Part shown: positions 8,809-17,091 of the stretch, piece by piece
Numbering within the stretch: the stretch's first letter is position 1
Layout of the letters: every line of letters begins with the position of its first letter
Assembly (NCBI RefSeq): GCF_002973525.1
Contig: NZ_PVEN01000012.1
Span: 62,001 to 126,000 of the forward strand
Direction of reading: 5' to 3'
DNA from: Paraburkholderia sp. BL21I4N1
GTDB taxonomy: Bacteria > Pseudomonadota > Gammaproteobacteria > Burkholderiales > Burkholderiaceae
Length of the DNA: 64,000 nucleotides
Program-made: the position numbers and the translations under genes
Notes under the pieces: model-generated
Told to the model about the DNA's origin: nothing
What the model saw: the letters and a program-made list of their open reading frames with translations, nothing else
Databases searched by the model: none

Positions 8809-9684
8809 ATGCTGTCTTCAAACTCGATTAACGTCAGAGGCGCGCTGAAATCGGCGGGTGCCGAACTCGTCCGGTCCATGCACTTGCCGTCGGGCATCGT
8901 GGTATCGGAGTGGACCGGCCGCAATACGCTCACCGAGTATCAAAGCTCGAACGAGAACGTGCTGAGCGTGTATCTGTCGGGCGGGGAAAACTGCAACCAG
9001 GTGTTGGGACGGCAGATTTTGCGGCGGGGCTTCAAGAACGCGGTCTGCCTGTTCCCGATCGGCGAAGGCCAGTCGCAATGGCAGATCACCGAGCGGCTGA
9101 ATTTCCTGCACGTGTATTTCGATCCGCGCAACTTCGAGGAAAGCCTGCTGCAGTCGCTGCGCCAGCCGCCGGAAAGTTATTCGTTCCGCGAGGTGTTCCA
9201 GGAGGCGTCGCCGGTGATCAGCGCGGCGGCCGCGAGTATCGCGCTCGCCGATTGGGACGATAAATCGCTGCTGCTCGGCGTGGACGGTCTGATGAGCTGG
9301 ATTCTGCTCAACACGATCCGCTCGTATGCCGCCACCGATCTGGACACGCCGGCTACGCGCGGCCGCTTCTCGGCCCATCAGACCAAACTGCTGCGCGACT
9401 TTCTCGGCGACAACCTCGGCGAACCGGTGCGGCTCGAAGATCTGGCGAGCCTGGTGAGTCTCAGCCGGTATCACTTTCTGCGTAAATTCAAAACCACCTT
9501 CGGCCACTCGCCGCATGCGTTTCTGACCCACGCGCGAATGAGCCGCGCGCACAACCTGCTCAAGAACAGTCCGCAGAAAATCACCACCATCGCGCTTGAA
9601 TGCGGCTACGCGCAGCATAGTCAGTTCACTACGGCGTTCAAGAAGCATTTCGGCTATCCGCCAAGGGCGCTGCGAGGGCTTTGA
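8809..9684 (+). CDS. AraC-family transcriptional regulator
   Basis: 291 residues. The C-terminal third (about 190-290) has the two AraC helix-turn-helix units, with LEDLASLVSLSRYHFLRKF and ITTIALECGYAQHSQFTTAF, closing with HFGYPPRALR. The N-terminal part (SEWTGRNTLTEYQSSNENVL) resembles the sensing domain of the AraC subgroup that binds small ligands. The gene follows the MurA-like gene by about 200 bp and is convergent with the six-gene biosynthetic operon, their stops lying 11 bp apart. It may regulate the MurA-like gene, the operon, or itself; the sequence does not decide. The ribosome site is weak, so the start is uncertain. Confidence 0.85.
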   Translation: MLSSNSINVRGALKSAGAELVRSMHLPSGIVVSEWTGRNTLTEYQSSNENVLSVYLSGGENCNQVLGRQILRRGFKNAVCLFPIGEGQSQWQITERLNFLHVYFDPRNFEESLLQSLRQPPESYSFREVFQEASPVISAAAASIALADWDDKSLLLGVDGLMSWILLNTIRSYAATDLDTPATRGRFSAHQTKLLRDFLGDNLGEPVRLEDLASLVSLSRYHFLRKFKTTFGHSPHAFLTHARMSRAHNLLKNSPQKITTIALECGYAQHSQFTTAFKKHFGYPPRALRGL

Positions 9685-9695
9685 TTGGCCACGCA

Positions 9696-10652
9696 TCAGG
9701 ATTCGACGCGGGCGTCGCGAATCAGACCGGCGATGTCGTCCGAACGCAATTTGCGGTGCGAGAACGCCGGCACGCCCAGCTCGCTGGCGAGCAACTGCAC
9801 CTGATGCTTGTAGCTGCTTTTCAGATTGTCGTGGAACGCAATCGCATCGACGCCGCCTTTGATCGAGCGGGCGCAGGCCAGCAGATCGGGCAGCCGCGCC
9901 GACGATTCATAACGATGCGCGACCAGCCAGTGATTCGGCAGCAGATGCGAGAAAGCGAGTCCTTGCGTTTCACCGTAGTCGCGCAGCAGTTGCGTGAAAC
10001 CCGCTTCGAAATGCGTGCCGCCGATTCCCAGCAGCGAAATCGCGGGCTTCTCCGGCGACTCGAACGCCGTGAGCAGCGCCCGCGCGAGCACCTCGGCGGC
10101 GGCCGGATACGACCATGCGCGCGGCGTGCTGCCGATCTCCAGATCGATCACCGAGGGCTTCACGAGGCTCACCAGCTTGCCGGACGCGGCGCCGTACAGC
10201 GGGCCGGACCAGTGTGTCGCCTCCATCCACGTCGAGAATTGCCCGAGGCCGGCCTTTTGCCGCTGCGTTTCCACCGCGAGGAACAGCGCGCGCGTCACGG
10301 CCGGATCGACGGGGCTGAAGGTGCCGGTTTCGATGTCGCCGGTGGTTTGCACCGTGAAGATCGGATCGGGCGCGTTCTTGCCTTCATGCCAGTTGACGAT
10401 CACGACCGCGTCGGCGCTGCCGAACGCGTCGTTGAGGATCGGCGCGTAGCGGGGATAGTCGTGGCTCAGCACGTCGTCGAGTTGCAGCAGATCGCAGCGT
10501 ACGCTGCCCAGTTGCGCACGCAACACGGGGTGGTTGTCCACGCTGCCGTCGGTCGGCGCGAACGCGCCCGAGGCCAGCAGTCGCTCGAGCACATGCGACG
10601 AAACAGGATCTTTTGCCGGGTCGATGCAAAAAGCCAGCACGATGTGGTTCAT
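9696..10652 (-). CDS. DTD2-type (archaeal/plant GEK1) D-aminoacyl-tRNA deacylase homologue
   Basis: 318 residues from the ATG at 10652, chosen over one nine codons earlier because AAGGA lies five bases before it. The chain follows PF04414 closely: an early DPVSSHVLERLL segment, a MEATHWSGP block near residue 140 (archaeal EATHHGP), VIDLEIGSTPRAW near 170, LGIGGTHFEAGFTQL near 205 (archaeal GIGGGHYAP region), SHLLPNHWL, and a final lysine-rich helix with FHDNLKSSYK. DTD2 enzymes remove D-amino acids, including aldehyde-modified ones, from tRNA. They are standard in archaea and plants, and rare in bacteria to my knowledge. Here it is the last gene of a putative natural-product operon, suggesting protection of translation from the product or a precursor. 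Function is inferred. Confidence 0.75.
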   Translation of the reverse strand: MNHIVLAFCIDPAKDPVSSHVLERLLASGAFAPTDGSVDNHPVLRAQLGSVRCDLLQLDDVLSHDYPRYAPILNDAFGSADAVVIVNWHEGKNAPDPIFTVQTTGDIETGTFSPVDPAVTRALFLAVETQRQKAGLGQFSTWMEATHWSGPLYGAASGKLVSLVKPSVIDLEIGSTPRAWSYPAAAEVLARALLTAFESPEKPAISLLGIGGTHFEAGFTQLLRDYGETQGLAFSHLLPNHWLVAHRYESSARLPDLLACARSIKGGVDAIAFHDNLKSSYKHQVQLLASELGVPAFSHRKLRSDDIAGLIRDARVES

Positions 10653-10707
10653 GGCCGTCCTTGATAAAAATGCGCGCAAGCCGTGACGTAGCGGCTAATG
10701 AGTCCAT

Positions 10708-11304
10708 TCAAAACAGTACAAAAAAGACCGACGACGCCGTCATCAAGCCCATGGTCCGGTAGAACGCCCGGCCGCGCATCACCCCGCGCATCACGAGTCC
10801 GAACAACGCCCAGATCGAATTGCACGGAAAGAAGATCGCGCCGAGCGTGAGCGACAGCAGAATCGCGTCGGTGTGGATGTTGCCGGTCAGGGGAAGAAAC
10901 GTGGAACAGGCCGTCGCGGCGAGCAGCCAGATCTTGGGATTCAACACTTGCAGCAAGGCCGCCTGAACGAAGGTGATCGGCCGCTCGGTCGATTTCTTCT
11001 GCGCGCTCGACGAATGCGACGTGAACAGCAGATACGACAGATACAGAATGTACGCGGAACCCACCACTTTCAGCACGAGATGCAGTTGCGGATAGCGGGC
11101 CAGCACACCGCCTAGGCCTAACGCCACCACCATGAACAGCACGAACACGCCAAGCGAAATGCCGACCAGCGAAGGCAGCGTGCGCCGGAAGCCGAACTGC
11201 GCGCAGTTGGTGGTCATCATCAGGTTGTTCGGCCCCGGCGAAATGGTCAGCGGGATCGAAAACAGCGCGACCTGCGAAAGCTGGGCAATCAGTGCGCTGT
11301 TCAT
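10708..11304 (-). CDS. LysE/RhtB-family amino-acid exporter
   Basis: 198 residues with the LysE family opening PLTISPGPNNLMM near residue 20, then NPKIWLLAATA near residue 120 and about six hydrophobic segments. LysE-type carriers export amino acids and small amino-acid analogues across the inner membrane. The start overlaps the stop of the formyltransferase gene (ATGA), so it is translationally coupled within the biosynthetic operon. LysE exporters are known in clusters for amino-acid antimetabolites such as AMB and formylaminooxyvinylglycine, which supports a role in exporting the operon's product. The substrate is not known. Confidence 0.85.
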   Translation of the reverse strand: MNSALIAQLSQVALFSIPLTISPGPNNLMMTTNCAQFGFRRTLPSLVGISLGVFVLFMVVALGLGGVLARYPQLHLVLKVVGSAYILYLSYLLFTSHSSSAQKKSTERPITFVQAALLQVLNPKIWLLAATACSTFLPLTGNIHTDAILLSLTLGAIFFPCNSIWALFGLVMRGVMRGRAFYRTMGLMTASSVFFVLF

Positions 11305-12149
11305 CGTGCCTGATTCCCTTGCCGACGCACGGCCGACGCCGCGCGGCGATGTCGGAACAGCGCGAAGCGGTGCGCGAGTTCGACCAGCGGACCGCGATCG
11401 CGCATGCGGTACGTCACGCCCGCGTTGGGTTGCGGTTCGCTGTCCCAGCGCGTGACGTCCGGGTCCATCTTGAGGCGCACGACCAGATTGTCCACGGCGC
11501 GCCTTTCGGCGCGCGAATAGAGCATTTCCGAATTGTCGCCCGGCTGGAATTGCACCGTGTGGTGCGAGACGATCGCGCCGGTATCGAGACCGGACGCCAC
11601 ACGGTGCAGCGTCGTGCTCAGCTTGTCGAATTCGCCGTGATGCAACGCGAAGAAGAAACAGTGATTGCCCTTGTAATGAGGCAGATGGCCACCGTGCAGG
11701 TTAAGAATCCGGTCCGGTGGAATCTGCTCCAGCACGGCCGCGCCGATCTTCTTGGTGCCCATCACGATGTACGCGTCGGCGCCCTCTTCCCGCAAGGTTT
11801 CGACGACGCAGGGATCGTTGATCCACGGCGTTTCGATCAGGCGCACGCGAGCGTCGCGGCGCAGCGCGTCCCACGTGAGCGGCGCGTCGCCTTGCGTGAA
11901 ATAGCGCTGACGGTACGTGTCGTAGCCGAACAGGCTGCGCCGCCACTGGTGATAAAGCGTCCAGCCGTACGCGCGGTATTGGCCGTTACGCCACAAACGG
12001 GACGCCTGCGCATGGCCGGGTTCGACGATGAGGCGCAGCTTGCCGAAGGTCTTCAGGATTTCGGCGGCCAGATACAGATGATGTGGCCCGTCCGAGCAAA
12101 GCAAGGTGATGTTCGGCATCGAAGGAGTCGATCGGGTCGAGCGGTTCAA
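11301..12149 (-). CDS. Formyltransferase-fold enzyme (GART/Fmt family) of the biosynthetic operon
   Basis: 282 residues from a TTG start that overlaps the upstream stop by two bases and has AGGAG seven bases before it; an ATG ten codons later (12119) is an alternative. The 10-formyltetrahydrofolate transferase active site is visible: Asn150 and His152 in ILNLHGGHLP, and Asp189 in ASGLDTGAIV. The N-terminal part is not tRNA-specific Fmt-like and there is no Fmt C-terminal domain, so it is more like small-molecule N-formyltransferases. It would formylate an amino or hydroxylamino group of the operon's intermediate. Downstream the gene overlaps the LysE exporter by 4 bp. Confidence 0.8.
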   Translation of the reverse strand: MNRSTRSTPSMPNITLLCSDGPHHLYLAAEILKTFGKLRLIVEPGHAQASRLWRNGQYRAYGWTLYHQWRRSLFGYDTYRQRYFTQGDAPLTWDALRRDARVRLIETPWINDPCVVETLREEGADAYIVMGTKKIGAAVLEQIPPDRILNLHGGHLPHYKGNHCFFFALHHGEFDKLSTTLHRVASGLDTGAIVSHHTVQFQPGDNSEMLYSRAERRAVDNLVVRLKMDPDVTRWDSEPQPNAGVTYRMRDRGPLVELAHRFALFRHRRAASAVRRQGNQAR

Positions 12150-14707
12150 AGGGTTCTCCTGAAGCGGCGATCGAGTTCACGCGTCAACGCGGCGGCGCGC
12201 GCCTCGCGCGCCAGATGATATCGACGGGCGTCGCGGAGTTGCATGTCGAGGACTTTCCATGCCGCGCGCGTGTTATCCGCCGACGGTCCGCCGCCGCCGC
12301 CGAGGCGGTCGACTACGTGGCCAGAGGTCAGTTCGTCGTTCATGCTGGCGACTAGGGCGCGCGCGGCTGCGTCGGCGGCGGACACGGCCCCGGTAGTCGC
12401 AAGGGCGTGGCCCACCAGCGCATGGGCATCGCGAAACGAAGCCTCGTGCCGCTGCACCAGCAGTTCCGCCACGAGTGTCGCGCAACCGTTACCCGCTTCA
12501 AGCGCGCGACGTGCTGCGTCTGCGTCGAAACGCGCGCCGTCGATGGCATAGGTCAGTACGGTCAACATATCGACGATCTGCCCGGTCGACTCGACCAGCG
12601 TTTCGACGGCCGTGCGGCTCGCCTGATAGGAGTTGCCGGTCGGCAGATGCGACAGCGACGACACCGCCATCGTCAGGCGGGCCGCGTTGCGTTCGTGGCC
12701 CAGCCGCAGCCATTCGAGCAGGTACGGGTTGCGCTTTTGCGGCATGTTGGACGAGCCGCCATACATCGCCTCCGGCAACGCGACGAGCGCCAGCTCACGC
12801 ATGGTCCACAGTTGCAGGTCGCTGGCGATCCGGTTCAGGTTGCCGCTCAGTTCGGTCAGCAGATACACGCCGCGCTGCGCGTGATTCTTGTCGCTGATCG
12901 CCCGCAGCGAATTCGACGGGCCGCTCGCGAAGCCGAGCAAGGCCGCCGTGCTGTGGGTGTCGGTGACGAACGTCGTCCCCGCGCCCGCGCAGGCGCCGAG
13001 CGGCGACACGCTCAGGCTGTCGTGCAAGGCCGATAACGCGCCGAGCGTATCGAGCAGGATCTGGCCTTGCGCGACCAGGTAGTGACCGGCGGAACCCGGC
13101 ATGGCCGTCTGATACTGGCTGTAGATCGGCAGCAGCACGTCGGCGGTTTCGTTGGCGCGCCGCGCCAGCACGGCGGCCAGGTCGACCGTGCGTGAACTGA
13201 CCCGCGACAGCGCTTCGCGCAACGTCAGTGACAGATGCGTGGCGTTGATGTCGTTGCGCGAACGAGCCGCCTGAATCATGCCGCCCGTTTCACGTCCGCA
13301 CCGGTCGATCACGTAGTTTTCGTAATCGAAGTAATCGCCGCGACCGGAGACGTGATCGCGCAGCAGTCCCGGTTCGGCTTCCAGCGCCAGCACGGCCTGT
13401 TTCAGCGCGGCGAACTGGGTGGCGTTCAGCAGGCCTTGCTGACGCAGCATCGTCAGATGGGCCTTTTCGATCACGAGCAGCGTGTCGGTCAGCGCGCCGA
13501 AGCCGGGCCCCGTGGTGCGGTAGACGATTTCGTGAATTGTCTGCGCGTCGGGCGGCGGGTCGCGCCGGTCGTCATAGAGCACCGCCGAGCGCATGCGCAA
13601 CGACAAACTTTGCCGTAGCGCCGACATCGCGCTACGGCCAACCGAAATCACATAACCCGCGCGATCGGAAAAATCGAACTTGCCCGCGTTGACGCCTTCG
13701 CTGCGAAACAGCCCCGCGTCGACGCAATCGCGCGGAAAGTCGATGCCGACGTAACGACGCCCCACCTCCGGCACCACGAACGCCACCGCGCTGTAGAGCG
13801 CGGGCGTCGGCACCACGAACTGGCTGCGGCCGGCGAGATAGCTGCGTACGTACAGCTCCGCCATCGACCAGCCGAACGAACGCTCCATTAGCGTCGGAAT
13901 CATGCCGCCGGCGAGCCGCGCGTTGATTTCAATAATCGACACCGCGCCGTCGTGCACCTTCACCTCGGTATGCGCGGGGCCGAAACTGTAGCCGACCGCG
14001 TCGAGCGCGCGCCGCACCGTATCGACAATGCGCGAGCGAATCACGGTGTCGAGGTCGGCCGGAAACACGTGCGCCAGTTCCAGAAAATGCGGCGGCTTGG
14101 TGACGAACTTGCGCGTCACGCCGAGAATCTGATGACCGTCGGCGTCGCTGAAGGATTCGACCGAAAACTCCGTGCCCGGAATGAAGCGCTGGCAGATCAG
14201 GTCGTCGTCGAATTGCAGCGGAAAGTCCTGCGCACGTTCAACCAGCCGGACGCCGATGCTGCCCGTGCCTTGCCGCGGCTTGACGATCACCGGAAAGCTC
14301 AGGCGCGCCACGGCATCGGCCGAGCGGATCGTCGTGGTGTGCGGATAGGCGACGCCGCTGTCGCGCAGCACGTCCTGCAAGCGCAGCTTGTCGCGACATA
14401 ACGCAATGGCCGCGGCGGAGTTGGTCGGCAAACCGAGTTCGTCGGACAGCCGCGCGGCGATGTCGATGAAGGCATCGCTCGTCGATACGACGTAGCGGAT
14501 CGCGTCGATAGGTGCCGAGGCCTCGCGAAGCGCGTCGACTGAACGCGTATCGCAGAGCACGACATTCACCGCGGCCGGCAAGCGGTCCAGAAAGGCATAG
14601 CGCGCCGGGTCGCTAATGAAGAAGTACACGCTGTCATACAGACACGACACCTCCAGCAAGCGGTGCCCAAAGCCCGTGGTGTTCGATTCGACGTAAATGA
14701 TCGCCAT
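12146..14707 (-). CDS. ATP-grasp ligase fused to argininosuccinate-lyase-type C-N lyase
   Basis: 853 residues, two enzymes in one chain. Residues 1 to about 380 are an ATP-grasp carboxylate-amine ligase: VIVKPRQGTGSIGVRL at 140-155, and the Mg/ATP site IIEINARLAGG at 258-268. Residues about 395-850 are a fumarase/aspartase-superfamily domain closest to argininosuccinate lyase: ARSRNDINATHL at 481-492, a changed MPGYTH block reading MPGSAGH (536-542), and the signature GGSSNMPQKRNP at 650-661 holding the catalytic serine. Such a pair could activate a carboxylate, join it to an amine, and then release or add a fumarate. It lies 3 bp after the PLP gene and touches the formyltransferase. The reaction is unknown; both active sites look intact apart from the changed histidine block. 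Confidence 0.85.
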   Translation of the reverse strand: MAIIYVESNTTGFGHRLLEVSCLYDSVYFFISDPARYAFLDRLPAAVNVVLCDTRSVDALREASAPIDAIRYVVSTSDAFIDIAARLSDELGLPTNSAAAIALCRDKLRLQDVLRDSGVAYPHTTTIRSADAVARLSFPVIVKPRQGTGSIGVRLVERAQDFPLQFDDDLICQRFIPGTEFSVESFSDADGHQILGVTRKFVTKPPHFLELAHVFPADLDTVIRSRIVDTVRRALDAVGYSFGPAHTEVKVHDGAVSIIEINARLAGGMIPTLMERSFGWSMAELYVRSYLAGRSQFVVPTPALYSAVAFVVPEVGRRYVGIDFPRDCVDAGLFRSEGVNAGKFDFSDRAGYVISVGRSAMSALRQSLSLRMRSAVLYDDRRDPPPDAQTIHEIVYRTTGPGFGALTDTLLVIEKAHLTMLRQQGLLNATQFAALKQAVLALEAEPGLLRDHVSGRGDYFDYENYVIDRCGRETGGMIQAARSRNDINATHLSLTLREALSRVSSRTVDLAAVLARRANETADVLLPIYSQYQTAMPGSAGHYLVAQGQILLDTLGALSALHDSLSVSPLGACAGAGTTFVTDTHSTAALLGFASGPSNSLRAISDKNHAQRGVYLLTELSGNLNRIASDLQLWTMRELALVALPEAMYGGSSNMPQKRNPYLLEWLRLGHERNAARLTMAVSSLSHLPTGNSYQASRTAVETLVESTGQIVDMLTVLTYAIDGARFDADAARRALEAGNGCATLVAELLVQRHEASFRDAHALVGHALATTGAVSAADAAARALVASMNDELTSGHVVDRLGGGGGPSADNTRAAWKVLDMQLRDARRYHLAREARAAALTRELDRRFRRTL

Positions 14708-14710
14708 GGC

Positions 14711-15724
14711 TTAACGGTATTGTTGAATATCGGCGCGCTGCCAGTTCATCCACGCCCAGTCCGAGCCAGGCGCATACGCGGTGGGCTGCGCGATCTGTTG
14801 CGGCGCGAGCGTGTCGTAGGCGGCGTTGGCCGGGTCGGCGGCGTAGGTCGTGTCGACGTAGCGCGAGCCGTCGTCCGGACTCAGGAACACCACGGGCGTC
14901 TCCGCATGGCGCTCGCGGACGAAGCGCGCGACCGCGAACGCCGCGCCGGTGGTCGGCCCACGAAAATGTCCGGTGGACGCGTACAGCTTGCGCGTGAAAT
15001 GTTCCGCGAAGTCCGAACCGACCCAATGCACGTCGTCGAACAGCGTTTGCTTGAGGTTCTTCGGCATCACCGTGTTGCCGAGGCCGCGCAGTTTGCGCGG
15101 TCCGTCCGGCTGGCCGAACAGAATGCTGTTGAACGTATCGACACCCACCAGCGTGCAGTCCGCGCCGGCCGCGCGCAGCGCGCCGGCGATCCCGCAACTC
15201 GAACCGCCCGACCCGACCGGCGCGACCAGCACCAGCCGTTGACCCACGGCGGCGAGCAATTCGCGGCCTAGCTCGGCATAGGCGTTCGCGTTGTCCTCGT
15301 TGTCATATTGACGGCACCAGAACGAGCCAGGTTCGTCGTCGAGAATCTCGTGCAGACGGTCGAGGCGTGCTTTCTGATAGCCCTGACTGCCCTTCTTGTC
15401 GGTGATGATTTCGACCTGGCCGCCCAGCATTTCCAGCTGACGCTTATACGACGGCTCGATGGCCGGATCGCCGATCGCGACGAAACGATGCTTCAGGCGG
15501 TTGCAGACGATCGCCATGCCGAGCGCGAAGTTGCCGCTCGAGGTTTCCACGACCGTGCCGCCCGGCTTCAGATCGCCGCGCGCGATCGCCTTCTGGATGA
15601 TGAAGTTCGCGGGCACGATTTTCATCGCCTTGAACGACACCATGTGCAGCGTGTGCTCCTGGTCGGCGATTGGAAACAGTGTGGCGTCCCGCATCGCGTC
15701 CAGCGAGGATTTATATCTGAGCAT
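14711..15724 (-). CDS. Fold-type II PLP enzyme, cysteine-synthase/SbnA-like
   Basis: 337 residues of the cysteine synthase superfamily. Lys35 in FKAMKIVP aligns with the PLP-binding lysine, although the usual NPxGSxKDR surround is absent. TSSGN (61-65) is the substrate-binding loop and PVGSGGSSCG (169-178) the phosphate-binding loop. Relatives replace the beta-substituent of O-acetyl- or O-phosphoserine with sulfur or an amine (CysK, CysM, SbnA). The kinase gene immediately upstream (8-bp gap) suggests an O-phospho amino acid as substrate, giving a 2,3-diamino acid or similar product for the ATP-grasp/lyase fusion. That order is inference. AGGA precedes the start. Confidence 0.8.
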   Translation of the reverse strand: MLRYKSSLDAMRDATLFPIADQEHTLHMVSFKAMKIVPANFIIQKAIARGDLKPGGTVVETSSGNFALGMAIVCNRLKHRFVAIGDPAIEPSYKRQLEMLGGQVEIITDKKGSQGYQKARLDRLHEILDDEPGSFWCRQYDNEDNANAYAELGRELLAAVGQRLVLVAPVGSGGSSCGIAGALRAAGADCTLVGVDTFNSILFGQPDGPRKLRGLGNTVMPKNLKQTLFDDVHWVGSDFAEHFTRKLYASTGHFRGPTTGAAFAVARFVRERHAETPVVFLSPDDGSRYVDTTYAADPANAAYDTLAPQQIAQPTAYAPGSDWAWMNWQRADIQQYR

Positions 15725-15732
15725 CTGGATTC

Positions 15733-16644
15733 CTATACCGTCGTGTATTGACTCGATTCAATCTGGAGCGCGCGCAGCGACGCCTGGACGTGCGCCGTTT
15801 TCGCGTGACGCTCGGGGTCGCCGGCGTCGTAAAGCAGGCCGATGCAGGTGCCGGAATGGGTCGCCACGAGGCCGAGCGCGTCGGTTCCTGCGCGCAGTTC
15901 GCGCATCAGGCCAATGTGCGGATGCGGGTTGAAGGCTTGCGACAGGTCGCAACTGCGCGTCGCGATCGCACCGATCGTGCGCAGATCGGATGCGCGGATC
16001 GCCTCTTTCATGCCGGCCAGCATGTCGCGGTACTCGTGACGCACCGCACTGGGCATCTCGTGCTTGCGACGGTTGAACTCGACGGTGTCGCATTCGCCGC
16101 CGCGGTCGGCGGAGACGATCGCGAGGCCCGGCGTGGCGCCGAGCTGTTCGTCGAGTTTGACTTCGCGGTGATAGAACGACACGACGCCGTCGTACATCAC
16201 GCCGTCGGTCGGTTCGATGAAGCGCAACACCGATTCGATGGTTTCCGGCGCGGGCGTCTGGCCGTAATGCCGGGCCGCCGCGCGGATCGCCGCGACCATG
16301 TCCGCCGATGAACTCGCCAGCCCCTTGCCGACCGGGAACGTCGATCTGAAATTCAGCAGACCACCGGGCGGCAGGTCGGCGAGGCGCAGATAATCCTCGA
16401 CGGCGCGACACGCCTTGGTCTTGCGGCTGACGTCGGCGCCCACCCGGTCGGTGCGCGCGGCGCTGAATTCGATCACACTCTTCAGGTTGATCGGCAGCGT
16501 GACGAGAATATGCCGGTCGTCCGGCAATACGCCTTGCATCAACTCGCCGAACGTTCCATGGCACTGACCCGTGGATGCCTGCGGCGCGTAATCGTGATGC
16601 TGAGGCGCCTCGTCCAGCTCATCGTGCTCGAATAGAACAACCAT
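15733..16644 (-). CDS. GHMP kinase, PduX/L-threonine-kinase-like; first gene of the operon
   Basis: 303 residues from the ATG at 16644, selected for its strong GAGGAGATAT ribosome site; an upstream ATG at 16695 lacks one. The GHMP motif PVGKGLASSSAD (104-115) binds ATP. TGQCHGTFGELMQGVL (25-40) matches the N-terminal substrate block of PduX-type L-threonine kinases, and a C-terminal THSGTCIGLLYD block completes motif 3. The family phosphorylates the hydroxyl of threonine, homoserine or small alcohols. No cobalamin nucleotide-loop genes are nearby, so a biosynthetic role feeding the adjacent PLP enzyme is more likely than cobalamin synthesis. This is the promoter-proximal gene of a six-gene minus-strand unit. 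Confidence 0.8.
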   Translation of the reverse strand: MVVLFEHDELDEAPQHHDYAPQASTGQCHGTFGELMQGVLPDDRHILVTLPINLKSVIEFSAARTDRVGADVSRKTKACRAVEDYLRLADLPPGGLLNFRSTFPVGKGLASSSADMVAAIRAAARHYGQTPAPETIESVLRFIEPTDGVMYDGVVSFYHREVKLDEQLGATPGLAIVSADRGGECDTVEFNRRKHEMPSAVRHEYRDMLAGMKEAIRASDLRTIGAIATRSCDLSQAFNPHPHIGLMRELRAGTDALGLVATHSGTCIGLLYDAGDPERHAKTAHVQASLRALQIESSQYTTV

Positions 16645-17091
16645 ATATCTCCTCGTAAAAGACGCGACGATTTGATAAAGCCGAGCCCGGAGCATAGCGA
16701 CGGTTGGCGGGTCAGTTCTTAGGGGGAATTGCGCAGTGCTATCTGAAAATTGCTGTTTGACGGCGAGTGGGCTTCGCCTTTGCTTGATCGGCCGTTGAGC
16801 CGCTGGGAATTGATGCGCGGGACATGAATCAATGCGCGGTGAGCGCGCATTGATGGTGTTCGATTGTCAGGCTTTGCGGCGCGTGTCGTGTTGACGAATC
16901 CTGAATCGTTATGACGGTTGAATCATAAACGCGGAAACGTTTGCGTGAGAAGTGCGGGGGTGCGCGCCTATGCGTTTCATGCGTTTCATGCGTTTCATGC
17001 GTTTCATGCGTTTCATGCGTTTCATGCGTTTCATGCATTTCATGCGCGCTGTCTGCTTCGTGTCGGTGAGGATCGACCGTCGCCTGACTTG
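16645..17091. other. Intergenic region upstream of the biosynthetic operon
   Basis: 447 bp without a convincing gene. It must contain the operon promoter and the 3' end of the solute-binding-protein transcript. A short minus-strand frame at 16829-17038 begins with His-Glu-Thr repeats that simply translate the 9-bp tandem repeat, so it is not accepted as a gene. I see no clear promoter boxes. Confidence 0.6.
16970..17041. repeat. 9-bp tandem repeat (ATGCGTTTC)x8
   Basis: Eight head-to-tail copies of ATGCGTTTC; the first seven are exact and the eighth reads ATGCATTTC, followed by a partial unit. The array is 72 bp, in an intergenic gap. The unit length is a multiple of three, so it stays open in one frame on each strand. 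It is the kind of short VNTR that varies by replication slippage between strains. Confidence 0.95.

Noticed and set aside
16829..17038. Minus-strand frame starting with His-Glu-Thr repeats
   Set aside because: It only translates the 9-bp tandem repeat; the remainder has no domain and no ribosome site.
16970..17041. Possible CRISPR array
   Set aside because: Units are 9 bp and contiguous, with no spacers and no cas genes; it is a simple tandem repeat.
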